NCBI RefSeq assembly: GCF_000383575.1
Contig: NZ_KB911579.1
Span: 2,512,523-2,576,522, forward strand
Length of the DNA stretch: 64,000 nucleotides
Direction of reading: 5' to 3'
Source of the DNA: Salinispora oceanensis
Lineage (GTDB): Bacteria; Actinomycetota; Actinomycetes; Mycobacteriales; Micromonosporaceae
Position numbers and translations under genes: made by a program. Shown here one piece after another: positions 1 to 7,441 of this stretch (within the stretch, counting starts at the first letter, position 1; each line of letters begins with the position of its first letter). The notes beneath the pieces are model-generated. The model saw only the letters and a list, made by a program, of their open reading frames with translations. It was not told the origin of the DNA and ran no database searches.

Positions 1-341
1 TGCACGTTGACCTCGTCATGGGCGTGCCCGGCGGAATGCCCGGCACTCCCGCGGCCCTGGTGGCCGCCGAGCAGATGCTGCGGGACCTACCAGCCGGCAC
101 CACCTTCTCGGCGACCGGCGTCGGTCGTAGCACGATCCCGGTCCTGCTGGCTTCGCTCTCGGCGGGCGGACACCTCCGGGTGGGCATGGAGGACACGGTG
201 ACCTATGCCAAGGGACAGCCGGTCGAGTCCAATATGCAGCTCGTGGCCCGCGCGGTCGGCTTTGCCCAGCTCGCTCAGCGCCCTCCGCTCACCACCGCCG
301 AGGCCCGGGAACTGCTCGGCGTGCCCGCCCTTCGCCGGTAA
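1..341 (+). CDS. BKACE-family (3-keto-5-aminohexanoate cleavage enzyme) protein, C-terminal part
   Basis: Only the last 112 or so codons are inside the window, and the reading frame is open from the first base to TAA at 339-341. The segment VMGVPGGMPGT followed by HLRVGMEDTVTYAKGQ and a closing AREL-LGV helix is typical of the C-terminal half of the BKACE family, zinc TIM-barrel enzymes that condense beta-keto acids with acetyl-CoA to give acetoacetate and a CoA ester. The substrate cannot be judged from this part because the zinc ligands and most of the pocket lie upstream. It sits just before the asparaginase gene on the same strand. Confidence 0.8.
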   Translation, partial: HVDLVMGVPGGMPGTPAALVAAEQMLRDLPAGTTFSATGVGRSTIPVLLASLSAGGHLRVGMEDTVTYAKGQPVESNMQLVARAVGFAQLAQRPPLTTAEARELLGVPALRR

Positions 342-434
342 GTGGTGCGTTGGGGGTCGCCCCCTGACGTTGTGTTCCCAATTCCCTGGTCACCCCTCGG
401 CTGGACGTTCCCGAAGGGCGGTAACGTCCACGCC

Positions 435-1394
435 GTGGGAAAGACGTACGAGGGCGGCGTGCCGCTCGCTGAGGTGGTCCGGTCAGGTTTCGTTGAGGGC
501 GTGCATCGTGGGTCGGTGGTGGCGCTCGACGCGACTGGCGCGGCGGTGGCGAAGGCGGGGGATGTGACGTCGCCGATCTTTCCCCGATCGTCGAACAAGC
601 CGTTGCAGACGGTCGGGATGATCCGTGCGGGCCTGCGGCTGGCCGACTCGGCTGACCTCGCCCTGGTCTCGGCCAGCCACGAGGGGGAGGACTTCCACCG
701 GGCCCGGGTCGGTGGGTTGCTGGCGCGGGCCGGGCTCGACGAGTCCGCGTTGCACTGCCCGCCGGACCTGCCGGCGGACGAGGAGGCGAGGGCGGCGGTG
801 TTGCGCGCCGGCGGTGGCCCGACCCGGATCCAGATGAATTGCTCCGGAAAACACACCGGAATGCTGCTGACCTGCCAGGCGGCGGGTTGGCCCGGGGAGG
901 GGTACTGGCGCAGCGAGCATCCGTTGCAGGAGCGGTTGCGGGCAGCGGTTGAGGAGTTCACCGACGAGCCGGCGGCGGCGGTCGGGATCGACGGCTGTGG
1001 CGCACCGGTGCTGGCCGTGTCGTTGTCCGGCCTCGCGCTGGCGTACCTGCGGCTGGTGCAGGCGGAGCCGGGCTCGCCGGAGCGGGCGGTGGCGGACTCG
1101 ATGCGGGCCCATCCGGAGATTGTCGGCGGTACGCGGGCCGACGACAGCCGGATGATGCGGGCTGTGCCGGGGCTACTCGCGAAGATCGGGGTGGAGGGGG
1201 TCATCGCCGCGGCGGTCCCCGGCGTCGGCGCGATCGCGTTGAAGATCGACGATGGTGCCGGCCGGGCCCGGATGCCGGTGCTGGTCTCCGCGTTGCGCCG
1301 GCTCGGGGTGACCGCACCGGCGTTGGCGGTGTTCGCCGAGGTCCCACTCCTCGGCGGTGGGCGGCCGGTAGGCGCCATCCGGTCGCTCTGGTGA
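435..1394 (+). CDS. Asparaginase II family protein
   Basis: A 319-residue protein of the bacterial asparaginase II family, expected to hydrolyse L-asparagine to aspartate and ammonia in the cytoplasm. The family signatures NCSGKHTGML and GIDGCGAPV are both present and the length is normal. The open frame extends back to 342, but GTG at 435 is preferred: TAACGT at 422-427 lies 7 nt upstream, the spacing of a leaderless actinobacterial transcript, and homology to the family begins right after it (GGVPLAEVVRSG). The physiological substrate is inferred from family only. Confidence 0.87.
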   Translation: MGKTYEGGVPLAEVVRSGFVEGVHRGSVVALDATGAAVAKAGDVTSPIFPRSSNKPLQTVGMIRAGLRLADSADLALVSASHEGEDFHRARVGGLLARAGLDESALHCPPDLPADEEARAAVLRAGGGPTRIQMNCSGKHTGMLLTCQAAGWPGEGYWRSEHPLQERLRAAVEEFTDEPAAAVGIDGCGAPVLAVSLSGLALAYLRLVQAEPGSPERAVADSMRAHPEIVGGTRADDSRMMRAVPGLLAKIGVEGVIAAAVPGVGAIALKIDDGAGRARMPVLVSALRRLGVTAPALAVFAEVPLLGGGRPVGAIRSLW

Positions 1395-1473
1395 CCCGCT
1401 CTGACGAAAGGTGATTTGGTGTGGTGCTGGCTGCGGCTCGGTGGCCAGCACCCGGACGGCGGGGCACACCCCT

Positions 1474-1527
1474 GTGCTAACTCTGGCTAGCATTTTGCTT
1501 GCAGGAGTTAGCACCGCGAGCTAGCGT
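1474..1527 (+). promoter_or_regulatory. Probable autoregulatory operator and leaderless promoter of the Xre-hbhA operon
   Basis: A perfect inverted repeat GTGCTAACTC (1474-1483) and GAGTTAGCAC (1505-1514) is interleaved with two copies of GCTAGC (1486-1491 and 1520-1525). The last copy overlaps TAGCGT (1522-1527), a -10-like hexamer 6 nt before the ATG at 1534. Four related half sites covering the promoter of a gene for an HTH protein suggest autoregulation; the binding protein is inferred. Confidence 0.6.
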
Positions 1528-1533
1528 TGAGTT

Positions 1534-2130
1534 ATGGCCAGTGGTAAAGACCTTCCCAACATCGGCGGGTTCATTCGTGACCTGCGCCGGAGTGCGAAGA
1601 TCTCCCTCCGGCAGCTGTCCGAGCAGGCGGGTGTCAGTAACCCGTATCTGAGTCAGATCGAGCGCGGGCTGCGCAAGCCCAGCGCGGAGGTGCTTCAGCA
1701 GCTCGCCAGCGCGCTGCGGGTCTCCACTCCGGCGATGTACCTACGGGCCGGGCTGCTGGACGACCGTGAGGGGCAGGGCGTACTCGCCGCGATAGCCGTG
1801 GACCCCGACCTGACCATGGCACAGAAGCAGTCGCTCACCCAGATTTACGAGACGTTCCGTCGAGAGAACGCGCGGCTCGCGGAGGCCACCGCCGCCGCCG
1901 ATGCGGCGTCGGCCGAGGCCGCGACCGGCCCGGTCACCACCGAATCGGTCGCCGCCCCGTCCACCACCGAAGTCACGACCGGCACGGTCACCACCGAATC
2001 GGTCGCCGGTTCGCCCACCACCGAACCGGAGCCGGGCCCGGCCCAGCCGTCCGGGACCTCCGCCGACCTGGCGAACATCGCGGTCACCGGCCCAACGACG
2101 ACCGGGGGCACGCCGACCGGTGGTGCGTGA
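1534..2130 (+). CDS. Xre-family HTH transcriptional regulator (Rv0474-like)
   Basis: A 198-residue regulator. Residues about 10-70 are a clear helix-turn-helix (IRDLRRSAKISLRQLSE, VSNPYLSQIERG, PSAEVLQQLASAL). A middle helix around LTMAQKQSLTQIYETFRRE is followed by a long Thr/Glu/Pro-rich tail with the repeated segment TTESVA, probably disordered. The ATG at 1534 appears leaderless, with TAGCGT 6 nt upstream inside a repeated operator. The next genes encode an HBHA-like protein and a DUF2516 membrane protein, the same order as Rv0474-Rv0475-Rv0476 in Mycobacterium tuberculosis (recalled). It probably controls this cluster and itself. Confidence 0.88.
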   Translation: MASGKDLPNIGGFIRDLRRSAKISLRQLSEQAGVSNPYLSQIERGLRKPSAEVLQQLASALRVSTPAMYLRAGLLDDREGQGVLAAIAVDPDLTMAQKQSLTQIYETFRRENARLAEATAAADAASAEAATGPVTTESVAAPSTTEVTTGTVTTESVAGSPTTEPEPGPAQPSGTSADLANIAVTGPTTTGGTPTGGA

Positions 2131-2235
2131 GTCGCATCGCCATCGACCCCGACTCCATTCCCGTCCCGACGCCAGTGCAGCAGTCCGCCCGAAGGGTGAC
2201 CCCGAAGCCGCCGACGCGGCCAAAGAGGAGAAACG

Positions 2236-2814
2236 ATGACTAGTCAGCCGAAAACCAGTCGTATCCCTGCCCCCCTCTACGCCGCCGCCGGCGCCGGCGA
2301 TCTGGCGTACCAGCAGCTGCGAAAGCTTCCCGCGGCCGTGACCGAGCTGCGCAACCGGGTCGCGGCCGACCTCGGCACGGTTAACGGGGCCGAGCTGCGC
2401 CAGAAGGCCACCGAGACATTGCGTACGGCGACCGCTACCGCTGAGAACCTGCGCCGGCGGGCCGCCAGCGACCTGGACCTCAGTCGGCTTCGGGAGACCG
2501 CCACCCGCAACGCAGCCGTTGTGGTCGCCAGTGCGCAGGCCGCGCAGGAGCGGGCAGTCACCACCTACGGCGCGCTCGTCGGCCACGGGGAGCGGGTCGT
2601 CGGTGCTGGCGTGCTCGAGGCCGCCGACACGGTGAACACCGACATCGAGACGACCGAGCAGCCGCCGGCGCCCACTCCGGCGCAGCTCGCCGAGGCCGCT
2701 GAGGTCAAGCCGGCGGCCGTCACGAAGCGTGCCACCAAGGCCGCCGGCAAGCCGGCCTCCTCGGCGACCAAGTCACCGCGCGCGACGAAGCGGACCCCGC
2801 CGGCCCGCGACTGA
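2236..2814 (+). CDS. hbhA: Heparin-binding hemagglutinin (HBHA)-like protein
   Basis: A 192-residue Ala-rich helical protein without signal peptide. The N-terminal part (PAPLYAAAGAGDLAYQQL, ELRNRVAADL) and long amphipathic helix up to about residue 135 match the HBHA layout, and the end is a Lys/Ala/Pro-rich basic tail (KRATKAAGK, KSPRATKRTPP), which in mycobacterial HBHA binds sulphated glycans. The start has a strong ribosome site, AGAGGAG about 7 nt before ATG. In a free-living actinomycete a role at the cell envelope or in polar growth or lipid bodies is more likely than adhesion to host cells; that is inference. A strong hairpin follows at 2844-2891. Confidence 0.82.
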   Translation: MTSQPKTSRIPAPLYAAAGAGDLAYQQLRKLPAAVTELRNRVAADLGTVNGAELRQKATETLRTATATAENLRRRAASDLDLSRLRETATRNAAVVVASAQAAQERAVTTYGALVGHGERVVGAGVLEAADTVNTDIETTEQPPAPTPAQLAEAAEVKPAAVTKRATKAAGKPASSATKSPRATKRTPPARD

Positions 2815-2843
2815 CCTCCGGCGACGGGTGAGTGTCCGGTGAC

Positions 2844-2891
2844 GCCGAAGACCCCGGAAGCGGCCTGACGGACGCCTCCGGGGTCTTCGGC
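2844..2891 (+). terminator. Hairpin terminator after hbhA
   Basis: A perfect 15-bp inverted repeat (2844-2858 with 2877-2891) around an 18-nt loop, GC-rich and without a T run, as is usual for actinomycete terminators. It ends 14 nt before the next start codon, so the downstream gene must have its own promoter. Confidence 0.75.
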
Positions 2892-2905
2892 ATATGCTTG
2901 CCGGC

Positions 2906-3220
2906 ATGGCCATCGCCGCGCCGTTCGCTTTTGAGGTTCGCTACGTTATAGAGCTGATCCTGCTCGTCTTCGCACTCATCGTGCAGGGAGTCGCCCTGGT
3001 CCACGTCATCACCCAGCGGTCCGACGCGTTCGCCGCGGTCGGCACCCTTCCGAAGGGTGCATGGGCGGCGATCCTCGCCGTCTGTCTGGTGCTCACCCTG
3101 CTTGGCTTCGGCCCGATCAGCCTCTTTGGCCTGGTCGGTATCGCCGCTGGGTTGATCTATCTGCTTGACGTCCGGACTGGTCTGCGGGACCTCCGGGGCG
3201 GCCGGGGGAACTCCTGGTGA
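2906..3220 (+). CDS. DUF2516 family membrane protein (Rv0476-like)
   Basis: A small integral membrane protein of 104 residues with three hydrophobic segments: VIELILLVFALIVQGVALV, AAILAVCLVLTLLGF and ISLFGLVGIAAGLIYLL. Length and arrangement match DUF2516, whose function is unknown. An ATG at 2894 is possible, but it follows a terminator hairpin with no room for a ribosome site. TATGCT at 2893-2898 stands 7 nt before ATG 2906, which fits a leaderless transcript, so 2906 is chosen. Third gene of the Rv0474-0476-like order. The next gene overlaps its stop codon by four bases. Confidence 0.8.
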   Translation: MAIAAPFAFEVRYVIELILLVFALIVQGVALVHVITQRSDAFAAVGTLPKGAWAAILAVCLVLTLLGFGPISLFGLVGIAAGLIYLLDVRTGLRDLRGGRGNSW

Positions 3221-4104
3221 GAGGCTTCCGGTGGCCGCCCCCACCGGATGGCGGCCCCCGCACCTGGGGCCCCGGGCCGAGTGCTCCCCGCACCGGTCGG
3301 CCGGCACTGCCGGAGCCGGAGACCGAGCTGGTCGCCACCCCGCACGGCGTCCACCTGGAGCAGTTGGTCACCGGCACGGGTGACCCGGTCACCGTCTTCG
3401 CGCACGGTCTGGGCAGCGGCATCGCCACCACCCGTCCCTTCGGTAGTGGCGTCACCGGTCGCAGACTCTTTTTCCAGTTCCGTGGGCATGGTCGTTCCGC
3501 CGCACCGACCGGGCCATGGACCTACCACGATCTCGCGCGCGACCTGCGGTCGGTCGCCGACCGGGGGCGCGCTACCCGGGCGTTCGGCGCGAGCCTCGGC
3601 GCGGGTGCGCTCTGCCGGCTACTCGCCGACAACCCGACGCGCTTCGACCGGCTGGTCTTCTATCTGCCGGCGGTGCTGGACCAGCCGCGGGGCGATGCCG
3701 CCCGTCGCCGGCTGACAGCGCTACTCGACGCGCTCGGCAGTGGTGATGTCGGTCAGCTCGCGGAGGTGGTCCAGCTGGAGCTTCCACCGGCCATCCGGAA
3801 CACGCCGGCCGGCTGGGCGTACCTCCGGCAGCGCCTTGATCAGCTTATGCGGGACGGTCTCGCCTCGGGACTGGTTGGCCTGCCCGAATCAGTGCCGGTC
3901 CGCGACGCCGCTGAACTCGCCGAGGTCACGGCGCCGGCTCTGGTGATCGGGTGTGTGGGCGATGAGCTGCATCCGGTTGCGGTCGCCGAGCGGCTCGCCG
4001 CCGCGTTGCCCCAGGCCACCCTGCACGTGTACGACCGGCCTGGGGTCCTCTGGGCCAAGCGTGCTGACCTGCGGGAGCGCATCTCCGCCTTTCTCAACGA
4101 GTAG
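3217..4104 (+). CDS. Alpha/beta hydrolase fold protein, catalytic His not evident
   Basis: A 295-residue alpha/beta hydrolase-like protein beginning with GTG that overlaps the preceding stop (GTGA). Residues 1-35 are Pro/Gly-rich and probably disordered. The fold is marked by the oxyanion-hole segment FAHGLG, a nucleophile elbow FGASLGAG and an acidic segment GCVGDELHP. Where the catalytic histidine normally follows (usually GGH before the last helix) the sequence reads YDRPGVLWAKR, so the triad looks incomplete unless another His substitutes. It may be a non-catalytic or atypical member. Translational coupling suggests it works with the DUF2516 protein. Confidence 0.8.
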   Translation: MRGFRWPPPPDGGPRTWGPGPSAPRTGRPALPEPETELVATPHGVHLEQLVTGTGDPVTVFAHGLGSGIATTRPFGSGVTGRRLFFQFRGHGRSAAPTGPWTYHDLARDLRSVADRGRATRAFGASLGAGALCRLLADNPTRFDRLVFYLPAVLDQPRGDAARRRLTALLDALGSGDVGQLAEVVQLELPPAIRNTPAGWAYLRQRLDQLMRDGLASGLVGLPESVPVRDAAELAEVTAPALVIGCVGDELHPVAVAERLAAALPQATLHVYDRPGVLWAKRADLRERISAFLNE

Positions 4105-4145
4105 CCCGGTGGGCTTCGGTGACCCGCGCGGTGTTGGTCCTGCCG

Positions 4146-4238
4146 TGGGAGTAATCCCGGGTGTGGGTGTTTGCAGTGGATACCCGCTTGTGTCCCGCGC
4201 TGGAGGCATTTGACCGAGCTTCACGTTGAGCCCACAAT
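4146..4238 (+). promoter_or_regulatory. Promoter of the CBM2 gene with a CebR-box-like palindrome
   Basis: TTGACC (4210-4215) and CACAAT (4233-4238) are separated by 17 nt, a good housekeeping-type promoter about 50 nt before the ATG at 4288. Upstream, TGGGAGTAATCCCG (4146-4159) matches 10 of 14 positions of the Streptomyces CebR box TGGGAGCGCTCCCA (recalled). Regulation by the LacI-family protein encoded at 7442-8449 is a guess. Confidence 0.5.
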
Positions 4239-4287
4239 GATCCTGCATCGTCATTGATGGCTACCCGTTTGCCAGGGATCGGAGCTC

Positions 4288-5244
4288 ATGACCGAATCGT
4301 CCAAACCCGGCGATACCCCGGCCGACGAGGTCGGCGTCCGCCTGCCAGAGTGGCCACCGCTGGCAAGCTACGACGAGCCCACCGAAGTGCCAAAACGCGC
4401 CACCTCGAACCTGGGCGATTCACCGCATCCCGACGGCGTACCTCAGCCGAACAGCGGAGCTCAGCCGAACCGTCGATCGCAGCCGGAGGAGGCCGATCGC
4501 GGACCGGACAGCTCCGGTCGCCGGCCCCTCCGCCCGGTCAAGGGGTCTGCGGATGCTCGCCGTTCAATCCCGGCACGTCTGCGGAGTCAGGGCATCGTCG
4601 CCGCGAGCTTCCTGGGGATCATCCTGACCGCGGCCGCCTTGAACGCGCTCCAACGCTCACCGGCCGACCCATCGTCTCGCCTCACCATCGACTCTGTCGC
4701 CAGCACCGCAGCCAGTCCGGCAGCCGCGCCATCGGAGTCATCGCCCACCCAGTCCTTGCCCCTGCCCCCAACACCAACGCCGACCCACGTCCCAACACAA
4801 ACCCCAACCCAAGCCCCGACGTCGCCCCCCGTCGCGATGGCCGCGACCACGCAGCCGCCGCCGTCCGAGACTGCGACGCAGAACTCCACGCAACCGGCAT
4901 CGTCGGCACCAAGTGAGCCGCCCGCGCTTCCGCCCCCACCGGCAGACTGCACAACGAACTACACGATCATCGAGTCTTGGCCGGGTGGTTTCAAGGGCGA
5001 AGTCAAGATCAAAAATAACACCTCCACTTCCTGGACCGGGTGGAGAGTCGAGTGGACCTGGCCCAGCGGGCAGAAGCTAACCGAGGTGTGGAACGGCTCG
5101 CTCAGCAGCTCGGGGGCCTCGGTGACAGTGACCAACATGTCGTACAACGGCACTCTGGCTCCGGATGGCACGACCACCTTTGGCTTCCTCGCCGACATCA
5201 CCGGTACGAACCCGGCGCCGACCATGACCTGCGCCGGCCGCTGA
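4288..5244 (+). CDS. Membrane-anchored protein with C-terminal CBM2 cellulose-binding domain
   Basis: A 318-residue protein with no catalytic domain. Residues 1-100 are hydrophilic and probably cytoplasmic; one membrane helix follows at about 104-122 (IVAASFLGIILTAAALNAL); then comes an extracellular linker of about 90 residues rich in Pro, Thr and Ser (PTPTPTHVPTQTPTQAPT). The final 100 or so residues form a family 2 carbohydrate-binding module: CTTNYTIIESWPGGF, the conserved WTGWRVEWTWPSGQ aromatic strip, VWNG, and a closing MTC that pairs with the first Cys. Such a layout would hold the cell to cellulose or chitin. A GGAG ribosome site precedes the ATG. Confidence 0.88.
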   Translation: MTESSKPGDTPADEVGVRLPEWPPLASYDEPTEVPKRATSNLGDSPHPDGVPQPNSGAQPNRRSQPEEADRGPDSSGRRPLRPVKGSADARRSIPARLRSQGIVAASFLGIILTAAALNALQRSPADPSSRLTIDSVASTAASPAAAPSESSPTQSLPLPPTPTPTHVPTQTPTQAPTSPPVAMAATTQPPPSETATQNSTQPASSAPSEPPALPPPPADCTTNYTIIESWPGGFKGEVKIKNNTSTSWTGWRVEWTWPSGQKLTEVWNGSLSSSGASVTVTNMSYNGTLAPDGTTTFGFLADITGTNPAPTMTCAGR

Positions 5245-5265
5245 CGCGACCTAGGCTCGGCGACC

Positions 5266-6087
5266 ATGAACGCATCCCCCGCTCTCGCCGCGCCCGTGAC
5301 CGGGGCAGCCGGCCGATTCTTCGCCGGTGTCGGCCTCTTCCTGCGTGGTATAGGCCTCTACCTCCGCAGCCCCGGCCTGATGCTGCTCGGCGTCCTACCG
5401 GCGCTGATCTCCGGAGCGTTCTTCGTCGCTGCGTTCGGCACGCTCGTCTACTTCGTGGACGAGCTGGCCGCGCTGATCACGCCGTTCGCCGACAGTTGGT
5501 CCGCCGTCGGACGAGGTCTGGCGCGGGTAGCCGCCGGCTTGGCGCTGCTCGGGTTGGGTGGCCTGCTCGCAGTGGTCGCGTTCACCGCCGTCACGCTGGT
5601 CATCGGGGACCCGTTCTACGAGAAGATCTCCGAACGGGTCGAGGACGGCCTCGGCGGTACGCCCCACGCGGTGGACGTGCCGTTCTGGTCGTCGCTGCGG
5701 CACAGCATCGTTGACTCACTGCGGCTGGTGGGGTTGGCGGTGCTGGTCGGCGTACCCCTCTTTGTCGCCGGCTTCATCCCGGTGGTCGGTCAGACCGTGG
5801 TGCCGGCACTCGGTGCGACCATCGGCGGCTGGCTCCTCGCGGTGGAGCTGGTCGGTGCCCCCTTCTACCGCCGGGGGCTGCGGTTGGCCGACCGCCGGGC
5901 CGCCCTCCGGGCCGACCGGCCGACCGCGCTCGGCTTCGGGGTGGCGGTGTTCGTCAGCTTCCTGATCCCACTCGGTGCCGTGCTGCTCATGCCGGCGGCC
6001 GTCGCGGGCGCCGCCCTGCTGGCCCGCCGCGTGCTCGGCCAGCCCACCACTGTGGGGCCGACCGGGACCACCCAGGACGGCGCGTGA
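5266..6087 (+). CDS. EI24 domain-containing integral membrane protein
   Basis: A 273-residue polytopic membrane protein of the EI24/CysZ-like family. It has hydrophobic blocks at about 35-60 (LMLLGVLPALISGAFFVAAFGTL), 85-110, 140-190 and 220-250, and the family segment VIGDPFYEKISERVE between helices two and three. Some relatives take up sulfate (CysZ), but here the substrate is not known. TAGGCT at 5252-5257 lies 8 nt before the ATG and no ribosome site is seen, which suggests a leaderless mRNA. Confidence 0.85.
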   Translation: MNASPALAAPVTGAAGRFFAGVGLFLRGIGLYLRSPGLMLLGVLPALISGAFFVAAFGTLVYFVDELAALITPFADSWSAVGRGLARVAAGLALLGLGGLLAVVAFTAVTLVIGDPFYEKISERVEDGLGGTPHAVDVPFWSSLRHSIVDSLRLVGLAVLVGVPLFVAGFIPVVGQTVVPALGATIGGWLLAVELVGAPFYRRGLRLADRRAALRADRPTALGFGVAVFVSFLIPLGAVLLMPAAVAGAALLARRVLGQPTTVGPTGTTQDGA

Positions 6088-6098
6088 CGCGCGGTCGC

Positions 6099-6992
6099 TC
6101 AGCTCATCTCCCGGAGGCAACTCCACTGGGCGGCGACCGGCCGGTAGCCGAGCCGTTCGTTGATCGCGAGCATCGGTTTGTTCGCCTCGTCATTGCCGGT
6201 GTATGCGACCGTCACCCCACTGGCCGCGGCCCGGCGTAGGGCACCCAGCTTCGCCGCCAACGCGAGCCCTCGCCCCCGGTGTTCCGGCCGGGAAGCGGTG
6301 TAGTCCGACCACATCCGTGCACCGTCCCGTTGGACCAGGCTGATTGCCGCCAGGACGCCGTCGACCTCAACGCCGGTGCTGGCCTCCCGGTCCAGGCCGA
6401 TGTTGTCCCAGGTATCGGCCCGCCAGTGCTCGTAGGTGAGGGCGTCGGCGGCGACGTCTCCCGGCTCGTCGGCGCTAGCGTCGCGCTCCACCTCGTACAC
6501 GTGGTGGGGGTCAACCTCGGACAGCGGCACCAGCCGGGCGCCCGGGGGAACGGCCAGGGGTGGCAGGTCCGTCAGCTCGAGCGCGGAGAAGCGTTCCTCG
6601 CGGCTGGGTAGGAAGCCGCGCCGCCGCGCGTACGGCAACGACTCGGGTAGCACCCGCCCGCGTAGCAGCGGGAGCCGGAGCGGGGCGAGGTGGTCGAGGG
6701 CGGCGGTCAGCAGTCCGCTGCCGATGCCGTGTCCCCGATGGTCCGGGTGGACATGCAGGAGCGAGATCTCGCCGACGCTTCGGTAGGAACTGGCGTTGCG
6801 GAAGGCCGAGACCCAACCGACGATCTCGTCGTCCACCTCGGCGACGAACGCGGTCCAGTGCCGCCGCCCTGGAGGTGGTTGGGAGATCATCTGGCGCGTC
6901 GTCGCCACCCCGCGAACCAGATGCGGAAGAACTCGGGTGCGGAGCGCCACCATGGCAGGCGCGTCGTCGGGCTGCGCGGCGCGGATCCTCAC
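6099..6992 (-). CDS. GNAT family N-acetyltransferase, tandem domains
   Basis: A 297-residue protein made of two GNAT domains. The first (about 1-140) holds a canonical acetyl-CoA loop HPDHRGHGIGSGLL; the second (about 155-297) has RPEHRGRGLALAAKLGAL and the C-terminal NDEANKPMLAINERLGYRPV typical of the actinobacterial double-GNAT family related to mycothiol synthase. The substrate is unknown. Its start overlaps the stop of the upstream RidA gene by 4 nt, so the two are translated together. Confidence 0.88.
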   Translation of the reverse strand: MRIRAAQPDDAPAMVALRTRVLPHLVRGVATTRQMISQPPPGRRHWTAFVAEVDDEIVGWVSAFRNASSYRSVGEISLLHVHPDHRGHGIGSGLLTAALDHLAPLRLPLLRGRVLPESLPYARRRGFLPSREERFSALELTDLPPLAVPPGARLVPLSEVDPHHVYEVERDASADEPGDVAADALTYEHWRADTWDNIGLDREASTGVEVDGVLAAISLVQRDGARMWSDYTASRPEHRGRGLALAAKLGALRRAAASGVTVAYTGNDEANKPMLAINERLGYRPVAAQWSCLREMS

Positions 6993-7387
6993 GCGACGCT
7001 TACGGCGGCGACCGCCTCGACCTCAACGAGCTGATTGGGGTAGCCAAGCACGGTCACCCCGAGCAGGGTGCTGGGCGGGTCGTGGTCGCCGAAGGCGTCC
7101 CGGACGACCTGCCAGGCGGATACCAGGTCGGGTTGGTGCGCCGAAGCCACGTACACCGTGGCTTTGACGACATCGGTGAGGCGGGCACCCGCTGCGGTGA
7201 GGGTGGTCTCCAGATTGGCCATCACCTGCCGGGCCTGGGCGGCATGGTCACCGGGGGCGACCGTACGGCCGTCCACGTCGAGCGGGCACGCCCCGGCGGT
7301 GAAGACGAGGCGTGTTCCCGGCTCGACGGTGCTGACGTACGCGTACTCGGCCTGGGCGAGGGCGGAGACATGGCGGAGTTGGGGCAT
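6989..7387 (-). CDS. RidA family protein (enamine/imine deaminase type)
   Basis: A 132-residue protein of the Rid (YjgF/YER057c/UK114) family, trimeric cytosolic proteins that hydrolyse reactive enamine or imine intermediates. Recognisable parts are VFTAGACPLDVDGR, the QARQVMANLETTL helix, DVVKATVYVAS and the C-terminal TLLGVTVLGYPNQLVEVEAVA. The strongly conserved Arg of canonical RidA (near residue 105) is not evident, so it may belong to another Rid subgroup. TAGCGT (minus strand, 7399-7394) lies 6 nt before ATG, pointing to a leaderless transcript that continues into the GNAT gene. Confidence 0.86.
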   Translation of the reverse strand: MPQLRHVSALAQAEYAYVSTVEPGTRLVFTAGACPLDVDGRTVAPGDHAAQARQVMANLETTLTAAGARLTDVVKATVYVASAHQPDLVSAWQVVRDAFGDHDPPSTLLGVTVLGYPNQLVEVEAVAAVSVA

Positions 7388-7441
7388 GAAGGAACGCTAG
7401 TGCAGTCCCGACGGTTGCTCGATCTGTTTTCGTTGGCGGGC

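Noticed and set aside
1474..1514. The inverted repeat before the Xre gene as a CIRCE heat-shock element
   Set aside because: CIRCE is TTAGCACTC-N9-GAGTGCTAA; here the arms have another base order and a 21-nt spacer, and no chaperonin gene follows.
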